A stretch of DNA of 64,000 nt, from NCBI GenBank assembly GCA_036271315.1, contig DATBAV010000019.1:16144-80143 (forward strand). Direction: 5' to 3'. Position numbers and translations under genes: made by a program. Positions within the stretch are counted from its first letter, which is position 1; each line of letters begins with the position of its first letter. The notes below the pieces were generated by a model. It made no database searches and was not told the origin of the DNA. It was given only the letters and a program-made list of their open reading frames with translations. Source of the stretch: VRUE01 sp036271315. GTDB lineage: Bacteria > Actinomycetota > Thermoleophilia > Solirubrobacterales > 70-9. Below, piece after piece: positions 23,522 through 31,103 of this stretch.

Positions 23522-24628
23522 GTGACGCCCAGCTCCAAGGAAGCGATCGCGGAGCGCCTCGCCGAGGCGCGCCGGTTCACATTGGAGTTGCTCCAGCCGC
23601 TCGACGACGGGCAGCTCAACCGCGTCTACTCGCCGCTGCTCAGCCCGTTGGCCTGGGACCTCGGCCACATCGCCAACTTCGAGGAGCTCTGGCTGGTGCA
23701 GACGATCGGCGATCGCGAGCCCCTGCACGGTGAGCTCGGCCGCTTCTACGACGCGATCGAGAACCCGCGCAAGACCCGTGGCGAGCTGCCGATCTTGCGC
23801 GACGCCGAGCTGCGTGCCTACCTCGAGGACGTGCGCGAGCGCACGCTCGAGGTGCTCGCGGAAGTCGACATCGGGCCCGACGCCGACGAGCCGCTGCTGC
23901 GCGAAGGCTTCGTCTACGAGATGTTGCTGGCCCACGAGCAGCAGCACAACGAGACGATGCTGCAGCTGCTGCAGATGGTCGACGACTACAGCCCGCTCGA
24001 CCCCGGGCTCGGCGCTCTCCGCGCCCCCGAGCCGGGCCCCGAGACGATCTCGATCCCCGGTGGCGCATATGAGGTTGGCGCCCCGCCGCGAGGCTTTGCT
24101 TACGACAACGAGCGCCCCCGCCACACGGTCGAGCTCGCCCCGTTCGAGATCGATCGAACTCCGGTGACCAATGCCACGTACATCCAGTTCATGGAGGAGA
24201 CCGCTGCCGAGCCTCCGATGTATTGGGAGCCTGAAGGCGGCGGGGGATGGGTGCTGACGAGGATGGGAGGTCGCGACCCGATCGACCCGGCCCATCCCGT
24301 CCTCCATGTCTCCTGGCACGAGGCCGACGCGCTCGCCCGCTGGGCGGGCAAGCGCCTTCCCGGCGAGCACGAGTGGGAGGTGGCTTCGGATCGGCTCGAG
24401 GGCGTCGGGCAGGCCTGGGAATGGACTTCCTCGGACTTCCTTGCCTACCCGGACTTTGAGGCCTTTCCCTACCCGGAGTACTCGCAGGTCTTCTTCGGCG
24501 ACGCCCACAAGGTTCTGCGCGGCGGTTCCTGGGCGACGCGCCGCAACGTGATGCGGCCCAGCTTCCGCAACTGGGACCTGTCCGAGCGCCGTCAAATCTT
24601 CTCCGGCATCCGACTGGCGGACCTCTGA
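23522..24628 (+). CDS. egtB: Ergothioneine biosynthesis protein EgtB
   Basis: Non-haem iron sulfoxide synthase of 368 residues that joins hercynine to a thiol donor using oxygen. The N-terminal DinB-like domain carries the iron ligands His49 (LGHIANFEE) and His138-x3-His142-x-Glu144 (HEQQHNE); the C-terminal FGE/SUMF1 domain includes FEIDRTPVTNATY, RLPGEHEWE and VLRGGSWATRRNVMRPSFRNW. GTG start at 23522; TAGGGT lies about 18 nt upstream. It is followed after 71 nt by egtD. The thiol donor (gamma-glutamylcysteine or cysteine) cannot be decided. No egtA, egtC or egtE is nearby. Confidence 0.95.
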   Translation: MTPSSKEAIAERLAEARRFTLELLQPLDDGQLNRVYSPLLSPLAWDLGHIANFEELWLVQTIGDREPLHGELGRFYDAIENPRKTRGELPILRDAELRAYLEDVRERTLEVLAEVDIGPDADEPLLREGFVYEMLLAHEQQHNETMLQLLQMVDDYSPLDPGLGALRAPEPGPETISIPGGAYEVGAPPRGFAYDNERPRHTVELAPFEIDRTPVTNATYIQFMEETAAEPPMYWEPEGGGGWVLTRMGGRDPIDPAHPVLHVSWHEADALARWAGKRLPGEHEWEVASDRLEGVGQAWEWTSSDFLAYPDFEAFPYPEYSQVFFGDAHKVLRGGSWATRRNVMRPSFRNWDLSERRQIFSGIRLADL

Positions 24629-24699
24629 ACATGGAGCGAGTGAGCGAGATCGCCGGTGATGACTAGCGTGAACGAGCGTAATGTGAAGGATGTGGTGAT

Positions 24700-25668
24700 G
24701 TGATCGCGATCGAGGTCCACCTCGACGCCGACACCGCGGCGAAGATGGCGAGCGACGTCCGCGACGGCCTCTCGGCGCATCCGAAGGAGCTTGCGCCGAA
24801 GTACTTTTATGACGAGCGCGGCTCGCAGCTCTTCGAGCAGATCACCGAGCTGGATGAGTATTACCCGACCAGGGCCGAGCGCTCGATCCTGGCGGAGCGA
24901 TCCGGGGAGATCGTCGCTGCGGCGGGAGCGCCGCGCTCGCTGGTCGAGCTCGGCTCCGGCTCGGCCGCCAAGACCCGCCACCTGCTCGACGCGATGCGCG
25001 AGGCCGAGTGCCTGCACACCTACGTCCCGGTCGACATCTCCGAGGAGATCACCCACGAAACCGCCGCTTTACTGGTCGAGGAGTACCCGGGCCTGGCGGT
25101 CCGGGGCCTCGTCTGCGACTTCGAGCAGCACCTCGAGCGCATCCCCGACGGTGACGGCGGTCGCCTCGTCGCCTTCCTCGGCGGCACGATCGGCAACCTC
25201 TACCCGCAACCCCGCCACGAGTTCCTCGTCCGGCTCAGGGAGTTGATGGGGCCCGAGGACCGACTCCTACTCGGCACCGACCTGGTCAAGGGAAGGCAGC
25301 GACTCGAGGCCGCCTACGACGATGCCAGCGGCGTCACCGCCGAGTTCAACAAGAACGTCTTGGCGGTGCTGAACCGCGAGCTGGGAGCCGACTTCGACCT
25401 CGACGCCTTCCAGCATGTCGCCCGCTACGACGAGGTCGAGGCGCGGATGGACATCCGCCTGCGCTCGCTCGCCGAGCAGATCGTGCGGCTCGACGACATC
25501 GACCTCTCGATCGAGTTCGCCGCCGGCGAGGAGATGCGGACCGAGATCTCAACCAAGTTCACCTACGAGAAGCTCGCGGCTGTCTACGGCGAGGCCGGAT
25601 TGGCGATCGACGGCTGGTTCACCGACGCGGACTGCGACTACGCGCTCAGCCTCGCCCGGCCCGCCTAG
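24700..25668 (+). CDS. egtD: L-histidine N-alpha-methyltransferase EgtD
   Basis: SAM-dependent enzyme of 322 residues making hercynine (trimethylhistidine), the first step of ergothioneine synthesis. It shows LAPKYFYDERGSQLFEQIT and YYPTRAE, which are diagnostic of EgtD, then the SAM site VELGSGSAAKTRHLL and FLGGTIGNLYP. The C-terminal RTEISTKFTYEKL contains the substrate-binding Glu of the family. GTG 24700 is preceded by AAGGA at 9 nt. Together with egtB it gives a compact two-gene core pathway. Confidence 0.96.
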   Translation: MIAIEVHLDADTAAKMASDVRDGLSAHPKELAPKYFYDERGSQLFEQITELDEYYPTRAERSILAERSGEIVAAAGAPRSLVELGSGSAAKTRHLLDAMREAECLHTYVPVDISEEITHETAALLVEEYPGLAVRGLVCDFEQHLERIPDGDGGRLVAFLGGTIGNLYPQPRHEFLVRLRELMGPEDRLLLGTDLVKGRQRLEAAYDDASGVTAEFNKNVLAVLNRELGADFDLDAFQHVARYDEVEARMDIRLRSLAEQIVRLDDIDLSIEFAAGEEMRTEISTKFTYEKLAAVYGEAGLAIDGWFTDADCDYALSLARPA

Positions 25669-25683
25669 TCTTAGGCCTCGCCC

Positions 25684-26616
25684 CTAGGGCGCCAGGGCGT
25701 CGATCAGCTCGCCGAGCTTGTCCGGCGTCACGATCGGGGTGAGGATCGGCAGGGTGATGCCGCCGGCGACGAAGGAGTCGATCCGCTCCCTCATCTCCGC
25801 CGGCGTGCCGAAGATGAACATCTCCTCGATCAGTTCCCATGGGGCCGCCGCCGCGGCGCCCTGGCGGTCGCCTGACTCCCAAGCGGAGACCATCGGCTCG
25901 ATCTGCTCGCCGTAGCCGAGCCAGCGGTAGAAGGCGGCGTAGACCGGCACGGTGATGTAGGAGGAGAACATGAAGCGGGCCAGTGGCTCGACCGCCTCGC
26001 GCTCGCCCGGCAGGCAGAAGAAGCGGCAGAGCAGCTCGAAGCCCTCGGGCGCGCCGTCCAGCTGGGCGGTCACCTTGGGCAGGCCGCCGAGCGGTAGAAA
26101 GTTGGTGAAGGCACCGCTGGCACGCTCGACCGCAAGCTCAAGCATCTTGCCGCGCAGGGCCGCGAGCACGACGGGCACCGGTTGCGCCGGCGCGCTCTCC
26201 AGTTTGAAGCCGCTGGCGGTGCGCTCCCCGGCCAGGGCCGCGTCGAGGAAGTCGAGCGTCTCCCGCACCTTGGCCAGCGGCCGCTCGAAGGGAATGCCGT
26301 TCCAGCCTTCGACGATGCGATCGGAGGAGGAGCCGATGCCGAGCACGAAGCGGCCGTCCGAGGCGCTTGCGAGCGCGGCCGCCTCCTGTGCCAGCAGCGC
26401 CGGGCCGCGCTGGAAGACGCCGACGATGCCGGTGCCGAGGCGGGCTCGCTCGGTCCAGGCGGCGCTCAGGGCCAGCGGCGTGAAGCCGTCGGGACCGTTG
26501 GTCTCGCCGCTCCAGAAGTCGGTGTAGCCGGCGGCCTCGGCCCGCTTCACCAGCTCCTCGTGAGCGGCCAGGGTGAGCCCGGGCAAAGGCAGTGTCAATC
26601 CCCAGCGTTGAGCCAC
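25684..26616 (-). CDS. LLM-class F420-dependent oxidoreductase (Rv3093c-like)
   Basis: Second luciferase-like monooxygenase-fold protein, 310 residues. It has RWGLTLPLPGLTLAAHEELVKRAEAAGYTDFW at the N-terminus (given here as the pieces LTLPLPGLTLAAHEE and AGYTDFWSGE), then GTGIVGVFQRGPALLAQEAA and DGRFVLGIGSSS. Probably F420-dependent; substrate unknown. GTG start at 26616, 6 nt after a reverse-strand TAGGGT (26623-26628) that abuts the -10 box of the divergent glpX, so both genes are likely leaderless and mutually constrained. Confidence 0.87.
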   Translation of the reverse strand: MAQRWGLTLPLPGLTLAAHEELVKRAEAAGYTDFWSGETNGPDGFTPLALSAAWTERARLGTGIVGVFQRGPALLAQEAAALASASDGRFVLGIGSSSDRIVEGWNGIPFERPLAKVRETLDFLDAALAGERTASGFKLESAPAQPVPVVLAALRGKMLELAVERASGAFTNFLPLGGLPKVTAQLDGAPEGFELLCRFFCLPGEREAVEPLARFMFSSYITVPVYAAFYRWLGYGEQIEPMVSAWESGDRQGAAAAAPWELIEEMFIFGTPAEMRERIDSFVAGGITLPILTPIVTPDKLGELIDALAP

Positions 26617-26622
26617 CGCCCG

Positions 26623-26634
26623 ACCCTATAGCCT
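26623..26634. promoter_or_regulatory. Abutting divergent -10 boxes (LLM oxidoreductase / glpX)
   Basis: ACCCTA (26623-26628, reading TAGGGT on the reverse strand) is immediately followed by TAGCCT (26629-26634) on the forward strand. They end 6 nt before GTG 26616 and 9 nt before ATG 26644, consistent with two leaderless transcripts initiating back to back. Confidence 0.55.
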
Positions 26635-26643
26635 GCCGTGCCG

Positions 26644-27642
26644 ATGGGGGAGACCTCACAAACCAAGCCAGATCGCAACCTCGCCTTGGAGCTGGTCCGG
26701 GTGACCGAGGCGGCGGCACTCGCCGCCGCCCGCTGGGTCGGCCGCGGCGACAAGTTGGCCGCCGACGGCGCTGCCGTCGACGCGATGCGCTTCGTGCTCG
26801 ACACGGTCGCGATGGACGGCGTCGTCGTGATCGGCGAGGGCGAGAAGGACGAGGCGCCGATGCTCTTCAACGGCGAGCAGATCGGCGATGGCAGCCCCCC
26901 GGTGGTCGACATCGCGGTCGACCCGCTGGAGGGGACCACGCTCTGCGCCCGCGGCATGCCCAGCGCCCTGGCGGTGATCGCGCTCGCCGAGCGCGGCTCG
27001 ATGTTCGACCCCGGGCCCTGCGTCTACATGGAGAAGATGGCCGGCGGCGAGGAGATCGCCGACCTGCTCGACCTCGACCGGCCCCTGCCCGAGACCTTGA
27101 AGCTGATCGCCGAGCGCAAGGGCGAGAGCGTCGGCGACGTGATCGTCGTCATGCTCGACCGTCCCCGCCACGAGGAGGCGATGCGCGAAGTGCGCGAGGC
27201 GGGCGCCCGCCTGCGCCTGATCAGCGATGGCGACGTCTCGGCCGCGCTGCTCGCGGTCAGCGAACGCTCCCCGGTCGATCTGCTCTGGGGCATCGGCGGC
27301 ACGCCCGAGGGTGTGCTCTCCGCCGCCGCGCTCAAGTCGATGGGCGGCCAGCTGCTCGGCCGGCTCTGGCCGCGCAACGACGAGGAGCGCAGCGCCGCCG
27401 TCGACGCCGGTTATGACCTGGACCGTGTGCTCACCGCCAACGACCTCTGCTCGGGCGAGGACGTCTTCTTCTCCGCAACCGGCGTCACCGACGGTGACGT
27501 CCTCCAGGGCGTCCGCTACCGCGGCAACGGCGCGACCACCGAATCGCTGGTCATGCGCTCGCGCTCGGGCACGGTGCGCCGCGTGCAGGCCCGCCACGAC
27601 CGCTCAAAGTTGAGGGCGGTCACCGGCGAGCGCTACGGCTGA
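26644..27642 (+). CDS. glpX: Fructose-1,6-bisphosphatase class II
   Basis: Gluconeogenic phosphatase, about 332 residues. It shows AAALAAARWVGRGDK, VVIGEGEKDEAPML (metal-binding), DIAVDPLEGTTLCARGMPSA, LISDGDVSAAL, WGIGGTPEGVLSAAALK and CSGEDVFFSATGVTDGD, all GlpX signatures. The ATG at 26644 is preferred because TAGCCT ends exactly 9 nt upstream, the spacing shared with other leaderless genes here; GTG 26638 would add two residues. The 3' end overlaps the convergent BrkB-like gene by 10 bp. Confidence 0.95.
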   Translation: MGETSQTKPDRNLALELVRVTEAAALAAARWVGRGDKLAADGAAVDAMRFVLDTVAMDGVVVIGEGEKDEAPMLFNGEQIGDGSPPVVDIAVDPLEGTTLCARGMPSALAVIALAERGSMFDPGPCVYMEKMAGGEEIADLLDLDRPLPETLKLIAERKGESVGDVIVVMLDRPRHEEAMREVREAGARLRLISDGDVSAALLAVSERSPVDLLWGIGGTPEGVLSAAALKSMGGQLLGRLWPRNDEERSAAVDAGYDLDRVLTANDLCSGEDVFFSATGVTDGDVLQGVRYRGNGATTESLVMRSRSGTVRRVQARHDRSKLRAVTGERYG

Positions 27643-28535
27643 GCCTCTTCTTCGCAGCCACAGGGCTTCTTCTTTTCCGTCCCCGGGCCGTACGGCATTT
27701 CCCCGGTCTCGCGCAGCTCGTGGCGCAGTGAGTTGATCACCGCCCCCGCCAGCAGGCCGAGGCTGAGCAGGTAGAACCAGAGCAGGGCGATGAGGATGAA
27801 GCCGAGGGTCGAGCCGAGGCGCGAAAGGCTGGAGACGTTCGAGAGGTAGGCGGGGAAGAGCCAGTTGGCGATGCTGACGCCGATCGTGACGAAGGCGGCG
27901 CCCGGCCATACCGCGCGCCAGGGCATGTGGCCCTTCGGCACCGCCCAGAAGATCACGCAGCAGATCAGGAAGGTGATCAGGATCGCGGCGCCGAGTAGCA
28001 ACGCAGTGTCGATCGCCCTGATGTCGGAGAGGCCGAAGGGCAGGCGGTCGGTGCTGGCGACCAGGGTGCTCTCCATCGCCGGCAGGAAGATGCTGGCCGC
28101 GATGAAGAGCAGGACGACCGCCAGCATCGCGAAGGAGAAGCGCTTCTGCTCGACCCAGCCGCGGCACTCGACGTGGTAAATGCGGCAGAAGGCGGTGTCC
28201 ATCGCGCCCCAGAAGGAGGCGCCGATCCAGAGCGAGCCGATGAAGGCGGCGATCCCGATCGTGGTCGAGTTTTCCTCGATCCGGTTGAGCACGTCCGCCA
28301 GGGTGTGCTGGTCGTAGTTGGGGAAGAGCCGCTGCAGGTCATCGATCACGCTCGCCTCGACGCCGTGGATCTTCAGCACCTGACCGCCGACGAAGAGCAC
28401 CAGCAGAGCGAAGGGAAAGACCGCCAGCATCAGGTTGTAGGCGACCATCGCCGAGAGGCCGGTGACGTTCTCGCGGTACGCTCGGTTCCAGAAGGCACGC
28501 AGCCAGGGGCGGGTTTGGCGCATGGTTTTTGGCAT
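27633..28535 (-). CDS. YihY/BrkB-family membrane protein
   Basis: Integral membrane protein of 300 residues with about six transmembrane helices. It has NVTGLSAMVAYNLMLAVFPFALL (helix 1), IGSLWIGASFWGAMDTAFCRIYHV, PWRAVWPGAAFVTIGVSIANWLF and LGFILIALLWFYLLSLGLLAGA (pieces), the UPF0761 pattern. The C-terminus ends in a Cys-Gly-Cys tail (KKPCGCEEEAQP). Function unresolved; once called ribonuclease BN, which is not supported. Its ATG lies 1 nt from the TTGACT box of the divergent rpoD promoter. Confidence 0.88.
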   Translation of the reverse strand: MPKTMRQTRPWLRAFWNRAYRENVTGLSAMVAYNLMLAVFPFALLVLFVGGQVLKIHGVEASVIDDLQRLFPNYDQHTLADVLNRIEENSTTIGIAAFIGSLWIGASFWGAMDTAFCRIYHVECRGWVEQKRFSFAMLAVVLLFIAASIFLPAMESTLVASTDRLPFGLSDIRAIDTALLLGAAILITFLICCVIFWAVPKGHMPWRAVWPGAAFVTIGVSIANWLFPAYLSNVSSLSRLGSTLGFILIALLWFYLLSLGLLAGAVINSLRHELRETGEMPYGPGTEKKKPCGCEEEAQP

Positions 28536-28564
28536 TTGACTTCAGAAACTGAAGCGACTAATAT
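28536..28564 (+). promoter_or_regulatory. Near-consensus sigma-A-type promoter with palindromic spacer (rpoD)
   Basis: TTGACT (28536-28541), 17-nt spacer, TAATAT (28559-28564). The spacer begins inside a perfect inverted repeat CTTCAG-AAA-CTGAAG (28540-28554), a possible operator. The predicted TSS is near 28571, giving a leader of about 165 nt before the rpoD ATG. Confidence 0.75.
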
Positions 28565-28638
28565 GCGAACAGACGTTTGAGCGAAACCAGATCGCCCGTC
28601 CCAGGCCTCAAGGCCAGCGCAGGATATTCAGCTTCTCG

Positions 28639-28662
28639 GACCGGATAGCCGGTCATTTTTTT
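28639..28662 (+). terminator. Intrinsic terminator inside the rpoD leader
   Basis: GACCGG-ATAG-CCGGTC followed by A and seven T (28639-28662), 73 nt upstream of the rpoD start and about 70-90 nt after the predicted TSS. A second hairpin GCGACT/AGTCGC enclosing CCGCC-ATC-GGCGG follows at 28664-28696. This would either attenuate rpoD transcription or end a small RNA of about 90 nt. Confidence 0.75.
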
Positions 28663-28735
28663 CGCGACTCTCCGCCATCGGCGGCGTTCTAGTCGCAGGA
28701 CTTAACCACCTTTCCAAAGAAACGAGTCAGACAGG

Positions 28736-29842
28736 ATGCTGGTAGCAGAGCTTCAGGAGTTGGAGGAGGTCAAAGGCCTCATTACCCGTGGGCAGCAGCT
28801 TGGCGTGCTGACCTTCGGCGATGTCGCCTCCGCGGTGTCGGAGGTGGATCTGGACGAGTCGGACGTCGAGGATCTCTACGGGCACCTTGAGAAGTCGGGG
28901 ATCGAGCTCGTCGAGGACATGGACCCGGCCCAGAAAGCGGCCGCGGAAGCGCTTCCGATCGACACCGGGAAAAAAGGCCGGCGCCGCCAGAAAGCCGCGC
29001 TCGACCTGAAACCGGACATGACGACGGACAGCCTGCAGCTGTTCCTCAAGGACATCGGCAAGGTCCGCCTGCTGACCGCCGCGGAGGAGGTCGAACTCGC
29101 CAAGCGGATCGAGCGCGGCGACCTCGACGCAAAGCAGAAAATGGTCGAGTCGAACCTGCGCCTGGTCGTCTCGATCGCCAAGAACTACCGCAACCAGGGC
29201 CTGCCCTTCCTCGACCTGATCCAGGAGGGAACGCTGGGCCTGGTCCGCGCCGCGGAGAAGTTCGACTACCGCAAGGGATTCAAGTTCTCGACCTACGCCA
29301 CCTGGTGGATCCGCCAGGCGATCGCCCGGGCGCTCGCCGACAAGGCACGCACGATCCGCATCCCGGTGCACGTGGTCGAGAAGCTGAACAAGATCGGCCG
29401 CGCCGAGCGCAAGCTGGTCACCGAGCTGGGCCGCGAGCCCACCCCGGAGGAGATCGCCGACGTAACGGGGATCGATCCCGAGGAGGTCGACTCGATCAAG
29501 CGCTCCGCCCAGGCGCCGGTCTCGCTGGAGAAGCCGGTCGGTGACGAGGAGGAGTCGGAGTTCGGCCAGTTCATCGCCGACGAGAAGGCTGAGTCTCCCT
29601 TCGACCGGGCGGCGGACCTGCTGACCAAAGAGGCGCTGAAGGAGGCGCTGGAGAACCTCTCCTACCGCGAGCGCCGCGTTCTGGAGTTGCGCTATGGCCT
29701 CGGCGGCGAGCACCCGCGCACGCTTGACGAGGTGGGACGGACGTTCAACGTCACCCGCGAGCGCATCCGCCAGATCGAGAACCAGAGCCTGAAGAAGTTG
29801 CAGCAGCTAGGCGAAGCCCAAAAGCTCCGCGAGGTCACTTGA
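28736..29842 (+). CDS. rpoD: Principal RNA polymerase sigma factor (sigma-70 group 1)
   Basis: Main housekeeping sigma factor, 368 residues. Region 1.1-like N-terminus (ELEEVKGLITRGQQLGVLTF), region 1.2 DSLQLFLKDIGKVRLLTAAEE, region 2 with SNLRLVVSIAKNYRNQGLPF and FSTYATWWIRQAIARALAD, region 3 IPVHVVEKLNKIGRAERKL, region 4 LSYRERRVLELRYGL and TRERIRQIENQSLKKL. It directs RNA polymerase to TTGACA/TATAAT-type promoters such as its own. ATG 28736 follows a 200-bp gap holding a strong promoter, an intrinsic terminator and a hairpin. A long terminator begins in its stop codon. Confidence 0.96.
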   Translation: MLVAELQELEEVKGLITRGQQLGVLTFGDVASAVSEVDLDESDVEDLYGHLEKSGIELVEDMDPAQKAAAEALPIDTGKKGRRRQKAALDLKPDMTTDSLQLFLKDIGKVRLLTAAEEVELAKRIERGDLDAKQKMVESNLRLVVSIAKNYRNQGLPFLDLIQEGTLGLVRAAEKFDYRKGFKFSTYATWWIRQAIARALADKARTIRIPVHVVEKLNKIGRAERKLVTELGREPTPEEIADVTGIDPEEVDSIKRSAQAPVSLEKPVGDEEESEFGQFIADEKAESPFDRAADLLTKEALKEALENLSYRERRVLELRYGLGGEHPRTLDEVGRTFNVTRERIRQIENQSLKKLQQLGEAQKLREVT

Positions 29843-29940
29843 CGGCACGGCGGCGCGCCTGGCGGCGTCCTCGGTCGCTTGCGTGCGGAGCACGCGGCGC
29901 TCCCTGCGTCCTTGCCAGCCGCGCCGCCGCACTCGTCAAG
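29838..29940. terminator. Long stem-loop downstream of rpoD
   Basis: CTTGACG...GGCGGCGCG...CTGGC (from 29838, including the rpoD stop codon) pairs imperfectly with 29915-29940. The loop contains the conserved 52-nt core (29863-29914). It ends about 40 nt before the pilT start. Confidence 0.7.
29863..29914. repeat. 52-nt conserved loop core, copy 1
   Basis: 49 of 52 bases match copy 2 at 48497-48548, while the flanking stem sequences are unrelated. It contains its own hairpin GCGTGC-GGA-GCACGC. Confidence 0.88.
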
Positions 29941-29981
29941 CGGGCTTAAGTGGACGGATATCCCGGCCGATAAAGGTCGGG

Positions 29982-31103
29982 ATGTTCGACATCGATACAG
30001 CGCTGCGCACGCTGATTGAGCGTGAGGGCTCCGACCTGCACGTCAAGGTCGGCGCGCCGCCGATTGCCCGCCTGCACGGGGAATTGGCCCATCTCGAGGG
30101 CTATCAGCCGCTCAGCGGCGAGGAAACCGAGAAGGCCTTCCACGACATGGCCGAGGTGCGCTCGCTGACCGAGTTCGAGGAGGACGGCGAGGCCGACTTC
30201 GCCTACTCGATCCCCGGCCTGGCTCGCTTCCGCGTCAACGTCTTCAAGCAGCGCGGCTCGGTCTCGATCGTCTGTCGCGCGATCCCCTTCAAGATCCGCT
30301 CGGTCGAGGAACTGGGCCTGCCCACGGTCGTTACCAGCTTGGCCGAAGAGGCGCGCGGAATCATCCTCGTCACCGGCACCACCGGCTCGGGCAAGAGCAC
30401 GACGCTGGCGGCGATGATCGACCACATCAACCAGACCCGGGCGCACCACATCGTCACGCTCGAGGACCCGATCGAGTACCTGCACGAAGACAAGCGCTCG
30501 ATCGTCAACCAGCGCGAAGTCGGCTCCGATACGGTCAGCTTCGGGCGCGCGATGCGCCGCGTCCTGCGCCAGGACCCAGACGTGATCCTGATCGGCGAGA
30601 TGCGCGACGAGGAGACGGTGCGCACGGCGCTCTCCGCTGCAGAGACCGGCCACCTCGTGCTCTCCACGGTCCACACCCTCGACGCGACCGAGACGATCAA
30701 CCGCATCGTCGACTTCTTCCCGCCCCACCTGCAGCAGCAAGCGCGGGTGATGCTCGCCTCGACCCTGAAGGGCGCGATCGCCCAGCGCCTGGTGCCCGAT
30801 GTGACCGGCGACGGCCGCGTCGCCGCGTCCGAGGTGATGGTCGTCACCGGCCGGGTCCAGGACCTGATCCTCAACCCCGAAGAAACGGGCAAGATCACCG
30901 AGGTCATCGGCGAAGGCGAGTACTACGGCATGCGCACCTTCGACCAGTCGCTGCTGCGTTACGTGATGGAGGGCAAAGTGACCGAGGAGGTCGCCCTCGA
31001 CTACGCCTCCAGCCCGCACGACTTCAAACTGATGCTCGCGGCCGGCGGCCAGCGGGCGAGCGGCATCGAGCAGCTCGGCAACCAGGAGCCGGTGGCGCCG
31101 TGA
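29982..31103 (+). CDS. pilT: PilT/PilU-type type IV pilus retraction ATPase (first copy)
   Basis: Hexameric secretion-superfamily ATPase, 373 residues, acting at the cytoplasmic face of the pilus machine. It has SDLHVKVGAPPIARLHGEL, Walker A TGTTGSGKSTTLAAMI, the Asp box TLEDPIEYLHEDKRS, Walker B DPDVILIGEMRDEETV and the His box TGHLVLSTVHTLDA. The C-terminal AIRNLIRE-like retraction motif is degenerate (GRVQDLILNPEE), more like a PilU-type accessory ATPase. ATG 29982 follows AAAGG. The upstream open frame to 29883 crosses the terminator and was excluded. Overlaps the next gene by 4 nt (GTGA). Confidence 0.9.
   Translation: MFDIDTALRTLIEREGSDLHVKVGAPPIARLHGELAHLEGYQPLSGEETEKAFHDMAEVRSLTEFEEDGEADFAYSIPGLARFRVNVFKQRGSVSIVCRAIPFKIRSVEELGLPTVVTSLAEEARGIILVTGTTGSGKSTTLAAMIDHINQTRAHHIVTLEDPIEYLHEDKRSIVNQREVGSDTVSFGRAMRRVLRQDPDVILIGEMRDEETVRTALSAAETGHLVLSTVHTLDATETINRIVDFFPPHLQQQARVMLASTLKGAIAQRLVPDVTGDGRVAASEVMVVTGRVQDLILNPEETGKITEVIGEGEYYGMRTFDQSLLRYVMEGKVTEEVALDYASSPHDFKLMLAAGGQRASGIEQLGNQEPVAP

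Noticed and set aside
28563..28580. Tiny frame ATGCGAACAGACGTTTGA as a leader peptide for rpoD
   Set aside because: The ATG overlaps the -10 box, so it would lie upstream of the predicted transcription start.
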